This document shows positions 35,146-45,339 of a stretch of DNA of 64,000 bases, one piece after another. Within the stretch, counting starts at the first letter, position 1. Each line of letters starts with the position of its first letter. Below the pieces are notes generated by a model. It did no database searches. It was given only the letters and a program-made list of their open reading frames with translations, and was not told the origin of the DNA. This DNA comes from Kordiimonas aestuarii (GTDB lineage Bacteria; Pseudomonadota; Alphaproteobacteria; Sphingomonadales; Kordiimonadaceae). The stretch is from the NCBI RefSeq assembly GCF_025574465.1, contig NZ_JAOBPP010000018.1, positions 231,473 to 295,472 on the forward strand. Direction: 5' to 3'. Position numbers and translations under genes: made by a program.

Positions 35146-37122
35146 ATGACCCTGCCATGTTTGAGATTGAAACCCTTCCTGCGCGGAGCCTGCCTTGCCG
35201 CACTCGCCACAATGGGCCATCCCACCTTTGCCAGTGAAGCAGGCACAACCCCGGCAAGCATTGAAGTCTATGCCTCGCTGCCGAACTTGCGCAGCGTCAA
35301 GATGTCACCGGATGCCATGCAGATTGGTTATGTAAGCCACCATGAGGGCCGCAAGGTTTTGATACTCGAGAATATCGATGGCAGCGACCGCGTGTTGATC
35401 CCCCCTGTGGAGAACGCTGATATCGTGACCTTTCACTGGGCCAACGACCAACGTGTGCTGGTTGTCTATGAGATGTCGGGTTCCTGGCGCGGTATCTCGG
35501 GCCAATATTCGATGACCCGCCTGATTGGCGTTGACCGGGACGGGGGCAATCCTACTTGGGTGGTCAAAAACCACACCGTGAAAAAAAAGGGCACACTGGG
35601 GGGAAAGGTTGATTATCCACCAGCCCAGTTTCAACACCAAATTCCCGATATGCTGGCCGATGACCCCGACCACATTCTGCTATCGCTCGACGCGGACCAT
35701 GACGGCGCAAACGAGGTACGCAAAATAAACGTCTATAACGGCAATTATAAAATTGTCCGCCCCGACCAGCGCGGTGTGCAACATTGGTACACGGACCATA
35801 CTGGCGAAATTCGGTATGGCGCGGGTTATATAGATGGCACCAGCCAACGAACTTCTACACTGAAGGACGCCAATGGCGAGTGGCTGGCGTTACGTAAAAC
35901 TGAGTGGGCCGACACCTATGACTTTGACGGCTTCAGCGACGATCCCAACGTGGTTTTTGTCTCAGGGCCCAGCCAATATGGAACCGATGGCCTTTATAAG
36001 CTGCGCCTGAGCAGCGGCGAGATCATCGAGACCGTCTTTGAAGACCCTGCATACAACGTCGGCGGGGTTCTGGAACACCCGGAAACCGGCAAACCCGCCG
36101 GCTATTTCTATACCGGAGAGGTATCCCAGGTTGTTTACTTCGACAAGACGATGCAAAAAGTACAGGAGGCAATTAACAAGGCCCTTCCCAACACCAATAA
36201 CTATATCTATGGCAAGGCAAAAGGCGCCCACACCTATCTGATTTTTTCCGATAGTCCAGCCGACCCCGGCGCCTATTATTGGCTGAATTTCAAGACCAAG
36301 GAAATGAAAGTGCTTGGGTCCTATATGCATGGCATCGACCCCGCGCAATCCGGGCTCCTCAAGGCCGTGTCCATCCCGGTGCGTGACGGGACTGAAATCC
36401 CTGCTTATCTCACGCTACCCAGAAACGACGCCGATCAAGGCAATCGGCCTGCGGTCGTGCTTGTGCATGGCGGCCCGCAGGCCCGTGACACGGCGGACTG
36501 GGACTGGTGGGCACAGTTCCTTGCCAGCCGCGGCTATGCTGTGCTGCAGCCAAACTTCCGCGGGTCAACCGGCTATGGCAAAGCCTTTGAAGAAGCCGGT
36601 GAAAACCAGTGGGGCGGCCTGATGCAGGACGATGTAACCGACGCCACCAAATGGTTGATCCAGTCCGGCACCGCCGACAAAGACAACATTTGCATCATCG
36701 GCGCCTCCTATGGGGGTTATGCCGCCCTGATGGGCGTTATCAAGGAACCTGGGCTTTATGCCTGTGCCGCGTCGATCAACGGCGTCACCGACCTGCCACG
36801 GATGATCTCAGAGGACAAATACGGCGTCATAGGCGGACGGGACTGGGTGAAAACCATTGGCCTTGAAGGGGCTTCGGTCAGCGATGTATCCCCCTATCAC
36901 CGCGCCGAAGATGTCAGCGCGCCGGTGCTGCTGATGTCGTCAAAGGACGATACCCGCATTGACTATGAAGTGTCGGAGAATATGCACAAGCGCCTCGTCA
37001 AGCTTGGCAAAAAAAGCCGCTATGTGGAGATTGAAGATGGCGGCCACGGCATGGATACCGCCGCCTCGCGCCTGACCGTACTGGCCGAACTGGAAAAGTT
37101 CCTTGGCGAACACCTTGACTAA
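35146..37122 (+). CDS. S9-family (prolyl oligopeptidase-like) exported peptidase, copy 2
   Basis: The 658-residue paralogue of the upstream peptidase has a signal peptide (LRGACLAALATMGHPTFA) and a propeller region beginning SVKMSPDAMQIGYVS. The hydrolase domain has the Ser in GASYGGYAALMG, Asp in SKDDTRIDY and His in DGGHGMDTA. HGGPQARD and PNFRGSTGYGKAF align with copy 1. The 81-bp spacing and shared orientation suggest one transcript, ended by the hairpin at 37130-37153. Confidence 0.9.
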   Translation: MTLPCLRLKPFLRGACLAALATMGHPTFASEAGTTPASIEVYASLPNLRSVKMSPDAMQIGYVSHHEGRKVLILENIDGSDRVLIPPVENADIVTFHWANDQRVLVVYEMSGSWRGISGQYSMTRLIGVDRDGGNPTWVVKNHTVKKKGTLGGKVDYPPAQFQHQIPDMLADDPDHILLSLDADHDGANEVRKINVYNGNYKIVRPDQRGVQHWYTDHTGEIRYGAGYIDGTSQRTSTLKDANGEWLALRKTEWADTYDFDGFSDDPNVVFVSGPSQYGTDGLYKLRLSSGEIIETVFEDPAYNVGGVLEHPETGKPAGYFYTGEVSQVVYFDKTMQKVQEAINKALPNTNNYIYGKAKGAHTYLIFSDSPADPGAYYWLNFKTKEMKVLGSYMHGIDPAQSGLLKAVSIPVRDGTEIPAYLTLPRNDADQGNRPAVVLVHGGPQARDTADWDWWAQFLASRGYAVLQPNFRGSTGYGKAFEEAGENQWGGLMQDDVTDATKWLIQSGTADKDNICIIGASYGGYAALMGVIKEPGLYACAASINGVTDLPRMISEDKYGVIGGRDWVKTIGLEGASVSDVSPYHRAEDVSAPVLLMSSKDDTRIDYEVSENMHKRLVKLGKKSRYVEIEDGGHGMDTAASRLTVLAELEKFLGEHLD

Positions 37123-37129
37123 AATAAAG

Positions 37130-37153
37130 CGGGGGTCAACCTGGCCCCCGTTT
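37130..37153. terminator. Terminator between convergent peptidase genes
   Basis: CGGGGG (37130-37135) pairs with CCCCCG (37145-37150) around a 9-nt loop and is followed by TTT. The T-run is short, so termination may be only partial. Confidence 0.65.
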
Positions 37154-37173
37154 CACATTTATCCAGAACACAG

Positions 37174-38703
37174 TCACGGTGCCGCCGATGCTTCCTTCTT
37201 GAGAATGCGGTCATACTGCTTCTGATAAGCTTTGTAATCATCCTTCACAAAAGACCATTCGATGGCGTGCTCCAACAGGTCACGCGCCTCGCCATATTTG
37301 CCCGCTTTCTCCAGCAGGTCCGCCTCAAGCTTGATGGTTGCAGAATTCCGCGGGGCCTGCATGCGGGCGGCTCTTGCTGCCTGCAAGACTGCTGGGGTCA
37401 CCGTCTGACCTTCCGTCAGGGCCAGCTTGGCGTACCCTACAAGCCCAAGAACATAGCGGCTGTCGAGCTTCACCACACGTCCAAATAGCCTGCCAATTTC
37501 CGGCATGGTGGCTTCAAGTGTGCCATCCTCCTCGGCCTTCCGGCGCGTTGCTCTGGCTTTGATTTCGAGCACCCGCACGTTATCCGGGTCCAATTCGATC
37601 GCCGCATCCGCGTGCCCAATGGCCCGCTCCCAGCGCTCATTCACATATGCCTGCAAAGCCAGGCAATAAAGCATGTCAACCGGCCGCACCTCCGCGCGAA
37701 GCGCTTTCAACAGCTCCGACCTTATCCACTTCTGATGACGATCCAGTTCGATCGTCTTGGATAGAATCCTGACCTCAAGCGGCAGAATATCGGCTTCCGC
37801 CGCTGGCAGTTCACGTGTCTCAAAGGTAAATCCTGGCATTTTGCCGGTAAAATCGAACGCGAAGTAAGGAAGTGATTGGCCATGCCAATATTCTTTCAAC
37901 TCGTCCGCAAGTGCGTCGCGCCGGTCGCCAAAAACACGGACGAAAGCCTCACCTTCATCCACACCATTCGTGTTGAGAGCCGTCAGATACTTCGGAAGCA
38001 CCCCGGAATATTTCTCGGAATGGTGCAGAAAATGGGTCAGTAGCCAGCCTTGTGCATACGTCTGGACGCTCCAAATAGGAGGGTCCCAGCGTCCACCCAC
38101 CCGCGATTTGACATGCATGAGATCCTTCAGCTTTTTCCAACTGGGCGCGCGACGTAAAACCATGAACCTTGGCACCGCAGGTTTGCCGACAATCGCCACT
38201 TCCCCGTCGAACTCTACCGTGGAGGTGTATTCGGCGAACCCCTCACTATACCATTGGGGATAGTCCATCCGGCTGTAACGCCGGAGGATATAATGATTAT
38301 ATTCATGGAAAATTGTCTCAAGCCCATCATGCTCCCAGAAATCCTCACGCGGTTCAAGCGAGAGCGCGGCAAGCGGGCTTTGCAGGTTGTCGCTATAATA
38401 ACCAAGAATGCCGTCGCCCGTCCGTATCGCATGTTGGAAGGAATCCGTTGTGCGAAAAGCGTATAATTTCAGTGGCGGCGCGTTATCATTCTCAAGGTCA
38501 AGCCCGGTAATTTGCCCAAGGACAAAGCGATATTTCTCCAGCTTGATGATGGTTTCTCGGGCCAGAGCCGGGTCGGCATCGCTGAACAGGATGAAATTCT
38601 TGCTGGAATATTCAGCCCAGACAGCTTCCTCTTTTCCTGACGCGGTATCGGAAAGAAAAACGGCAGAAAAGAAACACAACACTATACTTGTCACGCGAAA
38701 CAT
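37174..38703 (-). CDS. Exported HExxH metallopeptidase-like protein with TPR-like C-terminus
   Basis: The product of about 509 residues has a signal peptide (MFRVTSIVLCFFSAVFLSD) and a gluzincin-type zinc site: HEYNH in TIFHEYNHYILRRYSR and a downstream Glu in WYSEGFAEYTSTVE. This matches the peptidase-MA/DUF1570 pattern. The C-terminal 200 residues are helical repeats of TPR type (YVNERWERAIGHADAAIELD, YGEARDLLEHAIE). Substrate unknown. ATG 38703 is preferred over 38715. It converges on the S9 pair across a weak terminator. Confidence 0.8.
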   Translation of the reverse strand: MFRVTSIVLCFFSAVFLSDTASGKEEAVWAEYSSKNFILFSDADPALARETIIKLEKYRFVLGQITGLDLENDNAPPLKLYAFRTTDSFQHAIRTGDGILGYYSDNLQSPLAALSLEPREDFWEHDGLETIFHEYNHYILRRYSRMDYPQWYSEGFAEYTSTVEFDGEVAIVGKPAVPRFMVLRRAPSWKKLKDLMHVKSRVGGRWDPPIWSVQTYAQGWLLTHFLHHSEKYSGVLPKYLTALNTNGVDEGEAFVRVFGDRRDALADELKEYWHGQSLPYFAFDFTGKMPGFTFETRELPAAEADILPLEVRILSKTIELDRHQKWIRSELLKALRAEVRPVDMLYCLALQAYVNERWERAIGHADAAIELDPDNVRVLEIKARATRRKAEEDGTLEATMPEIGRLFGRVVKLDSRYVLGLVGYAKLALTEGQTVTPAVLQAARAARMQAPRNSATIKLEADLLEKAGKYGEARDLLEHAIEWSFVKDDYKAYQKQYDRILKKEASAAP

Positions 38704-38819
38704 GAACGCCCCCAAACACCGTCACTGTCGCAGTCCCTGTACCGCGGACAATAAGATATATAGAGGCAACTATAGGAAAATTAGCCGCACCTGCAACCTT
38801 CAATATATGTTTCGTTTAT

Positions 38820-39692
38820 TCAGTCGGCCAGACGTGCGATGGCTTCGGCCATCGCCACTTGCTGTCGTGCGACCTCGACATGCAGTTCCTCGATCATGCG
38901 GCCATCCAGCACCGCGACGCCTTTGCCTGTGGTCTTGGCGTCGTCAAAGACCGCTATCATGCGGCGCGCGAGTGCAATTTCTTCTTCGCTGGGAGCAAAT
39001 ACAGTGTTTGCAGTATCAATCTGGCCTGGATGGATAAGCGTCTTGCCGTCGAAACCCATGCTTTTTGCCTGCCTGCATTCAACAGCAAAACCCTCACTAT
39101 CACGGAAATTGCTGTAAACGCCGTCAAGGATGGTCAGACCATAGGCCCGCGCCACCAGAAGCGCCTGAGAGAGCGCCATCATCACCGGCATACGGTCTTT
39201 GGTATGTTCGGCACGCAGGTCTTTCACCAGGTCATTGGTGCCGATAACCCATGTAGTCTGGCGATCTGTCACCTGGGCCAGGGCCTCCAGACGCAGGAAC
39301 GCCATCGGCGTCTCAATCATCGACCACAAGACGATATCGTCACAGCCGCCAAGCCACGCCATCTCTTCCTCGACACGCTGCAAGCTTTCCACATGTTCCA
39401 CTTTTGGCAGTAGGACCGCGTCCGGCTTGCCCGCCACCGCTGAAGCAAGATCGTCACGCCACCAGGGAGTATCAAGCCCGTTGATGCGCACAACCCGCAG
39501 CCGCTGGCCGTAGCCGCCGGCCTTCAATGCGTTCGTCGCTTGCTGGCGCGCCTCCGCCTTGGCCTCAGGCGCAACGGCATCCTCAAGGTCAAATATTACA
39601 CCGTCAGAGGGCAGGTCACGCGCCTTCTCTAGCGCACGCGCATTGGATGCGGGCATAAAAAGCATGCTGCGCATGGGCCTGAATGGCTGCAT
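38820..39692 (-). CDS. CitE-like CoA-ester lyase (HpcH/HpaI family)
   Basis: The 290-residue protein begins with the CitE signature (RPMRSMLFMPASNARALEKA, VIFDLEDAVAPEAK). It keeps the metal-binding Glu/Asp region and WSMIETPMAFLRLEAL, and it ends with a helical tail. Members cleave malyl-, methylmalyl- or citramalyl-CoA. No citrate lyase alpha or gamma genes are nearby, so a stand-alone (citra)malyl-CoA lyase or thioesterase role is more likely than citrate lyase. Confidence 0.85.
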   Translation of the reverse strand: MQPFRPMRSMLFMPASNARALEKARDLPSDGVIFDLEDAVAPEAKAEARQQATNALKAGGYGQRLRVVRINGLDTPWWRDDLASAVAGKPDAVLLPKVEHVESLQRVEEEMAWLGGCDDIVLWSMIETPMAFLRLEALAQVTDRQTTWVIGTNDLVKDLRAEHTKDRMPVMMALSQALLVARAYGLTILDGVYSNFRDSEGFAVECRQAKSMGFDGKTLIHPGQIDTANTVFAPSEEEIALARRMIAVFDDAKTTGKGVAVLDGRMIEELHVEVARQQVAMAEAIARLAD

Positions 39693-39751
39693 TTGCCCCT
39701 CCCCGGATCGGGAAACCGGCCTGTGTCCTAATCACAGGCCGGTTTCATCGT

Positions 39752-41578
39752 TTACCAACCGCAGGTGCGGCCTTTGTTTTGCTCATCCAGCCATGCTTTG
39801 AGCGGCTCGAAGTAAGCGATGAGCGCTTCGCCGCTGATCTCGCGGCTGCCAGTGAAGGCTTCAAGCGCTTCCGGCCACGGCTTCGAGGCACCCATTTCCA
39901 TCATGGCGTTGAACTTTTCGCCGACTTCCTTGTTGCCATAGACCGAGCATTCATGCAGCGGCCCTGTCCAGCCAGCCTGATCACAGGCGGCTTTGTAAAA
40001 CTGGAACTGAAGGATGCGGGCAAGGAAATAGCGCATGTAAGGCGTGTTGCCCGGAATGTGGTATTTGGCACCCGGGTCAAACGCATCCGCTGGCCGTTCG
40101 TTCGGCGCCTTCAGGCCCTGGTATTCCTCGCGCAGTTTCCACCAGGCCGCGTTATACTGCTCTGGCGTTACGTCGCCGGAGAAGACCTGCCAGCGCCATT
40201 TGTCAACCATCAGGCCGAATGGCAGAAAAGCAACCTTATCGAGTGCCTGACGCATCAGCGCCGGGATCGGGTCGCCGCTTGCGGGCACTTCATCAATAAG
40301 GCCGATCTGCTTCAGGTAGTCCGGCGTCATCGACAGCGCAACCATATCGCCGATGGCTTCGTGGAAACCGTCGTTGGCACCGCTCAGGTACAGCGTGTCC
40401 TGGTCCTTGTAAGCACGCTGGTAGAAGTTGTGTCCCAGTTCGTGGTGCACCGTGACAAAATCTTCCGCGTTGACCTTGGTGCACATCTTGATGCGCACGT
40501 CATCCTTGTTGTCGATGTCCCAGGCAGACGCGTGGCACTGCACTTCGCGGTCAGCTGGTTTGGTAAACAGCGAACGTTCCCAGAAAGTTTCCGGCAACGG
40601 ATCAAAACCGAGTGAGGTGAAGAAGCCTTCCGCCGTTTTCACCATCTTTGTCGCGTCATAGCCTTTCTCAACCAGCAGGCTGGTGACATCAATGCTTGCG
40701 TCGGCGCTTGCACTCGGTTGCACGATATCATTGATGTTGCCCCACTCCTGCGCCCACATGTTACCAAGAAGGTGCGCCGGGATTGGACCGTTATCGGGCA
40801 CGACGCGGTCGCCATAGAAATCGGAAAGTTTGGCGCGCACTTCACAGTGCAGCGCATCATAAAGCGGCTTCACATCGGCCCAGAGTCCGTCCACCATGGT
40901 CGCAAACTCATCGGGGTCCATGTCGTAGCCTGACCGCCACATGGCGCCTACATCCGTGTAGCCAAGCTCACGCGCGCCTTCGTTGGCGATATCAACCATG
41001 CGGGCATAGTCTGCTTTCATCGGCTTGGAGATCTTGTGCCAGCCGTTCCATGCCTCAAGCAGCCGCTCTGGTGTGCGGTCGGACGCTATAATGTCAGACA
41101 CACCGCCAAGCGAAAGCGTCTCGCCTTCCATCTCCACCTTGCCTGTGCCGTAGGTGGCGTCAAGATTCGCCTTGATTTTGGCAAGCTCGGCCGTCTTGGC
41201 AGCATCATCTGGTGCCGGCAGCGTCAGTCCGCCCTTGAGGATATTCATTTTGCGACGAAGCTCTGCCGGCAACTCGAGGTCCGCGAAGCGCTTGGTGTCG
41301 TTCGCCAGCTTTACGCCGAGTAGCGTGAACGCCTCGTCAGCCTCCGCTACAATCGCATTGGTATCATGGGTGATGAAGTTGGCCTGCACCCACGCCTTGC
41401 GGCTGAGGCTCACGCTTTCATCAAAAAGTTTCTTTTCAGCTTCCTGCATGAAAGCCTGTGCATCCTCTACCGTCGGTGCTTTTTTCTCTTCGACCGCCCT
41501 GTCACTACAAGCCACCAGCGCCAGCGACATACCAGCCATAAGCGCAACTGTCGAAATTCCTGATTTCCACCCAGCCAT
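39752..41578 (-). CDS. M2-family peptidyl-dipeptidase (ACE-like), lipoprotein
   Basis: The 608-residue protein starts at ATG 41578 behind AAAGGGAGAGG, with a lipoprotein signal peptide ending at the lipobox LVAC-S. The zinc site HHELGHNFYQ and downstream Glu in GFHEAIGDMVALS are those of angiotensin-converting-enzyme-like peptidases, and Tyr/His substrate residues occur in the C-terminal third. It would remove dipeptides from peptide C-termini in the periplasm. The open frame further upstream to 41659 lacks conservation. It fits with the other exported peptidases of this region. Confidence 0.92.
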   Translation of the reverse strand: MAGWKSGISTVALMAGMSLALVACSDRAVEEKKAPTVEDAQAFMQEAEKKLFDESVSLSRKAWVQANFITHDTNAIVAEADEAFTLLGVKLANDTKRFADLELPAELRRKMNILKGGLTLPAPDDAAKTAELAKIKANLDATYGTGKVEMEGETLSLGGVSDIIASDRTPERLLEAWNGWHKISKPMKADYARMVDIANEGARELGYTDVGAMWRSGYDMDPDEFATMVDGLWADVKPLYDALHCEVRAKLSDFYGDRVVPDNGPIPAHLLGNMWAQEWGNINDIVQPSASADASIDVTSLLVEKGYDATKMVKTAEGFFTSLGFDPLPETFWERSLFTKPADREVQCHASAWDIDNKDDVRIKMCTKVNAEDFVTVHHELGHNFYQRAYKDQDTLYLSGANDGFHEAIGDMVALSMTPDYLKQIGLIDEVPASGDPIPALMRQALDKVAFLPFGLMVDKWRWQVFSGDVTPEQYNAAWWKLREEYQGLKAPNERPADAFDPGAKYHIPGNTPYMRYFLARILQFQFYKAACDQAGWTGPLHECSVYGNKEVGEKFNAMMEMGASKPWPEALEAFTGSREISGEALIAYFEPLKAWLDEQNKGRTCGW

Positions 41579-41710
41579 TGGGTCCTCTCCCTTTTGTTTT
41601 ATTGTGCCGCGTTTGCCGCCCATGCTCACACGCGGGGTTCCCAACCACAGGTCTGGCAAATGGCCCGCGAGAAGTCAACTTGAATGCGGCGGGAGTTTGC
41701 TGACGTTTCG

Positions 41711-41718
41711 TTAACCAT
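41711..41718 (+). promoter_or_regulatory. CtrA-like motif TTAACCAT
   Basis: The octamer in CGTTAACCATCC equals the CtrA half-site consensus of alphaproteobacteria. It lies 97 bp before the kinase start at 41815, with TAATAG (41728-41733) nearby as a possible -10. A single short motif can occur by chance. Confidence 0.35.
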
Positions 41719-41814
41719 CCTGTGGTGTAATAGAAGCCGCTCAGAGAGACGCTATATTCGAACAGGTTGGGTGGGGAAAAGCTTTCCCGTCCCGCTATGC
41801 ATGCAGGAGAGCCT

Positions 41815-43065
41815 ATGTCGGCTGCACGACAACAGCGTCAATCGTCCGCTCCGTCATCTACCCTCGGGCAGATATCGTCGCATATCGGCTTTACCTATTT
41901 CAGGGAACTGACGCAGGCTCTCTGCGACGATTTTGGCGCGGACATCGCTTTCATCGCCTATTTCGCCGAAGCTGGTACAGAGACCGCAAAATCACTGGCG
42001 TTATGTGAAAATGGCGAAACAAAGCCCCCCGCGAATTTTCCGCTCCCCGGCACACCCTGCTGGGAAACCGCAAACAACGGATCGTGTTTTTACGCCTCAG
42101 GCGTGCGTGACGTCTACCCGGATGATGAATATCTGGCGCGTCATGAGATCGAAAGTTATGTCGGCGTTGCACTACCCGGTGAAGACGGCAAGGAACGATG
42201 CGGCGTAATGGTTGCCATGGCAAGGACACCGTTACAGGAAGACGATCCCCTGCGCACGTTTGTCGCCGCAGCTTCCAGCAGGACGCGGTCGGAGCTGTTG
42301 CACTATGTTGCGGAAAGGAAACTCAAGGAAACCATTAGTCAGGCGCTGCTGCTTAATTATTCCAAATCCATGTTCATGGCCAATATCAGCCACGAGCTTA
42401 GAACCCCGATCGGGGCCATGGTCGGCTATGCCTCGCTTATCCGCGACAGCGAACTGGACAAAAAAACGCTTCACAGTCACGCCAATCAGATCGCGGCGTC
42501 GGGCGAATCTTTGCTGGCGCTGATCGGCGATATCATGTCGCTGGCCATGCTTGAGATATCGGACGAAACTGCCAAGAGGGAACGATTTGACCTCCTTGAT
42601 ATTGCACGCACCGGGCGCAGGCTGATCCAGCAACAGGCCGCGAGCAAAAACCTGGCCGTACGCGCCGCCACACGAACAGACTCCCTGTTGGTTCTGGGGG
42701 ACGCCGGACACACCAAGAAAGCCCTGATGAACCTGCTGACAAATGCCGTCAAATATACAAGCTCGGGCACCATTGAAATTGCGGTTGACCGTGCGGAAGA
42801 TGGATCAGCGCGTCTCAGTGTGACCGACACCGGTGTCGGCATGAATGCCGAGGAGATCAAGGCGGCCTGCCAGCCACTTGGCACATTCACCCATGCTTAC
42901 GACATGCATCAGGAAGGCGCGGGGCTTGGCCTGCCGATCACCATGCTGCTGATGCAACGCCAGAACGGGCGGCTTGAGATGGAAAGCGAAAGCGGCAAGG
43001 GCACAAAAGCCCATCTTATCTTCCCAAGTTGCATCGTCACAGAAGAAGGGGGCGACTTTATCTAA
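41815..43065 (+). CDS. Soluble GAF-like sensor histidine kinase
   Basis: The 416-residue protein has no membrane segment. The N-terminal 160 residues look like a GAF-type sensor (FRELTQALCDDFGADIAFIAYF). The HisKA domain follows with NISHELRTPIGAMVGYASLI, then HATPase_c with NLLTNAVKYTSSG, TDTGVGM and GAGLGLPI. No response regulator is adjacent, so it is an orphan kinase; its partner may be encoded elsewhere. AGGAGAGCCT precedes ATG 41815. The gene sits alone between convergent asd and the divergent peptidase gene. Confidence 0.88.
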   Translation: MSAARQQRQSSAPSSTLGQISSHIGFTYFRELTQALCDDFGADIAFIAYFAEAGTETAKSLALCENGETKPPANFPLPGTPCWETANNGSCFYASGVRDVYPDDEYLARHEIESYVGVALPGEDGKERCGVMVAMARTPLQEDDPLRTFVAAASSRTRSELLHYVAERKLKETISQALLLNYSKSMFMANISHELRTPIGAMVGYASLIRDSELDKKTLHSHANQIAASGESLLALIGDIMSLAMLEISDETAKRERFDLLDIARTGRRLIQQQAASKNLAVRAATRTDSLLVLGDAGHTKKALMNLLTNAVKYTSSGTIEIAVDRAEDGSARLSVTDTGVGMNAEEIKAACQPLGTFTHAYDMHQEGAGLGLPITMLLMQRQNGRLEMESESGKGTKAHLIFPSCIVTEEGGDFI

Positions 43066-43101
43066 AGCCGCCGTCCCAGAAACTCCTGAAACCACCAGAC
43101 C

Positions 43102-44121
43102 TTATTCTGCTGTCAGAATGCCTTGGTTCACCAGTGATTCCGCAATTTGCACCGCGTTCAGCGCCGCGCCCTTGCGCAGGTTGTCCGACACCACCCAGAT
43201 ATTAAGGCCATTCTTGACCGTCGAGTCCTTGCGGATACGCGAGATGAAAGTTGCGAAGTCGCCAACGCATTCAACCGGCGTGATGTAACCCCCGTCCTCG
43301 CGCTTGTCGACCACCAGACACCCCGGTGCCTCACGCAGCAACGCACGCGCCTGCTTTTCGGTGATCTCGTTCTTGAATTCGATATTGATTGCCTCCGCGT
43401 GGCCGACAAATACCGGCACGCGCACACAAGTCGCGGTCAGCTTGATATTTGGATCGAGCATCTTGTGCGTCTCGGCCACCATTTTCCATTCTTCCTTGGT
43501 GGAGCCATCGTCCATGAACACGTCGATATGTGGGATCACGTTGAAGGCGATCTGCTTGGAAAATTTCTCTTTCACGATCGGGTCGTTCACGAAAATCGCC
43601 CGGGTCTGGGTGAAAAGCTCATCCATCGCTTCATTGCCCGCACCCGATACCGACTGGTAGGTCGACACCACAACCCGCTTGATTGTTGCGACGTCATGCA
43701 GCGGTTTCAAGGCCACCAGCATCTGCGCTGTGGAACAGTTCGGGTTGGCGATGATGTTTTTCTTGATCTTCTGCAGGTGATGCGGGTTCACCTCAGGCAC
43801 AATGAGCGGCACATCCGGGTCCATGCGGAAGAAGGATGAGTTATCGATCACCATGGCGCCAGCCGCAGCCGCCTTGGGGCCAAACTCCTTGGAGACACCT
43901 GAACCCGCAGCAAACAGCGCAATATCAACGCCTTTGAAATCAAAGGTATCAAGCGCGACAACGCTCAGTTCTTTTTCACCGTAACCTACCTTCTGGCCAA
44001 TCGATTTTCGCGACGCAATGGCAATAATCTCCGTTGCCGGAAAATCACGCTCGGCAAGGATATTCAGCATTTCACGACCGACATTACCGGTCGCACCAAC
44101 GACAGCGACACGAAAACCCAT
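43102..44121 (-). CDS. asd: Aspartate-semialdehyde dehydrogenase
   Basis: The 339-residue enzyme starts MGFRVAVVGATGNVGREMLN with the NADP-binding GATGNVG. It has the catalytic Cys in IANPNCSTAQML and the substrate-binding segment VSTYQSVSGAG. It makes aspartate semialdehyde for lysine/DAP, threonine and methionine. It lies downstream of leuB with a 92-bp gap, an arrangement common in proteobacteria. ATG 44121 is chosen since upstream residues to 44184 are not conserved. Confidence 0.96.
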   Translation of the reverse strand: MGFRVAVVGATGNVGREMLNILAERDFPATEIIAIASRKSIGQKVGYGEKELSVVALDTFDFKGVDIALFAAGSGVSKEFGPKAAAAGAMVIDNSSFFRMDPDVPLIVPEVNPHHLQKIKKNIIANPNCSTAQMLVALKPLHDVATIKRVVVSTYQSVSGAGNEAMDELFTQTRAIFVNDPIVKEKFSKQIAFNVIPHIDVFMDDGSTKEEWKMVAETHKMLDPNIKLTATCVRVPVFVGHAEAINIEFKNEITEKQARALLREAPGCLVVDKREDGGYITPVECVGDFATFISRIRKDSTVKNGLNIWVVSDNLRKGAALNAVQIAESLVNQGILTAE

Positions 44122-44213
44122 CTTAATCTCCTGTGGGGTTACATTTTGGGCTACCCTTTTGAGGCCCGCCCGAGGCTTGGTCAAACTCTATTAGATGAAC
44201 TCAGACGTTAGAT

Positions 44214-45305
44214 TTACTGCGACTTTTCAAGCTCTTCGAGCACGGCAGCGCCCATCCCGGACGTGCCCACCTTCTCGAAACCTTCGGCCCATATATCCCC
44301 CGTGCGCGCACTATTCAGCGCGGCTGATACAGCCGCCTCGACCCTGTCAGCCGCATCACCCATATCAAGTGAGTAACGCAGCGCCATCGCGAACGACAGG
44401 ATCGCCGCCAGCGGGTTGGCAACACCCTGACCCGCAATATCTGGCGCAGAACCATGCACAGGTTCATAGAGCCCGGGCCCACCATCGCCAAGTGAAGCGG
44501 ACGGCAGCATACCCAGCGAACCAGTCAACATGGCCGCAGCGTCAGACAGGATGTCGCCAAACAGGTTGTCGGTCAAAATAACGTCAAACTGTTTGGGGGC
44601 CTTCACCAGTTGCATCGCACAGTTGTCGGCAAGAATATGTTCAAGCTTGACGTCTGCATATTCTTGCGCGTGCAGCTTGGTTACTTCCTCGCGCCACAAC
44701 AGGCCTGCTTCCATTACATTGGCTTTCTCGGCGCTGTGCACAAGCCCGCCCCGCTTGCGCGCCATCTCAAACCCCACCCGCGCGATGCGGATGATCTCTT
44801 TGTCAGTGTAACGCTGGGTGTTGATGCCCACACGCCCGCCTTCCGGCAGGTCTTCAATGCCGCGTGGTTCGCCAAAATACACACCGCCCGCAAGCTCGCG
44901 CACAAAAAGGATATCCAGCCCTGTAACATACTCGCGCTTCAGGCTTGAAGCGTCCGCCAGCGCATCAAAACACATGGCCGGGCGCAGGTTCGCAAACAGG
45001 TCAAGGTCTTTACGGAGACGTAACAACCCCGCTTCCGGGCGCTTGTCATAGGCTGTTTTCCCGTCCCACTTCGGACCGCCGACGCAGGCAAGCAGGATAG
45101 CGTCCGACGCTTTTGCCTTCGCCAGCGTGGCGTCAGACAGCGGCGTGCCTTCCGCATCGTAGGCGCAACCGCCGATAAGGCCTTCGTCAGTATTGAAGGT
45201 AACACTATACGCTTTTTCAACCCACGCCATGATCCGGCGAACTTCTGCTGTGATCTCCGGACCGATGCCGTCACCTGGCAGCAACATGATATTATAGGTG
45301 CTCAT
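44214..45305 (-). CDS. leuB: 3-Isopropylmalate dehydrogenase
   Basis: The 363-residue enzyme begins [21 protein letters not shown] and has the substrate/metal residues in [15 protein letters not shown] and [10 protein letters not shown], with the NAD pocket [15 protein letters not shown]. Normal length. ATG 45305 is chosen for the family N-terminus. Third gene of leuC-leuD-leuB. Confidence 0.97.
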   Translation of the reverse strand: MSTYNIMLLPGDGIGPEITAEVRRIMAWVEKAYSVTFNTDEGLIGGCAYDAEGTPLSDATLAKAKASDAILLACVGGPKWDGKTAYDKRPEAGLLRLRKDLDLFANLRPAMCFDALADASSLKREYVTGLDILFVRELAGGVYFGEPRGIEDLPEGGRVGINTQRYTDKEIIRIARVGFEMARKRGGLVHSAEKANVMEAGLLWREEVTKLHAQEYADVKLEHILADNCAMQLVKAPKQFDVILTDNLFGDILSDAAAMLTGSLGMLPSASLGDGGPGLYEPVHGSAPDIAGQGVANPLAAILSFAMALRYSLDMGDAADRVEAAVSAALNSARTGDIWAEGFEKVGTSGMGAAVLEELEKSQ

Positions 45306-45339
45306 GAAATATTCCTCGAATGTCTGTCTGCAAGGCGGC

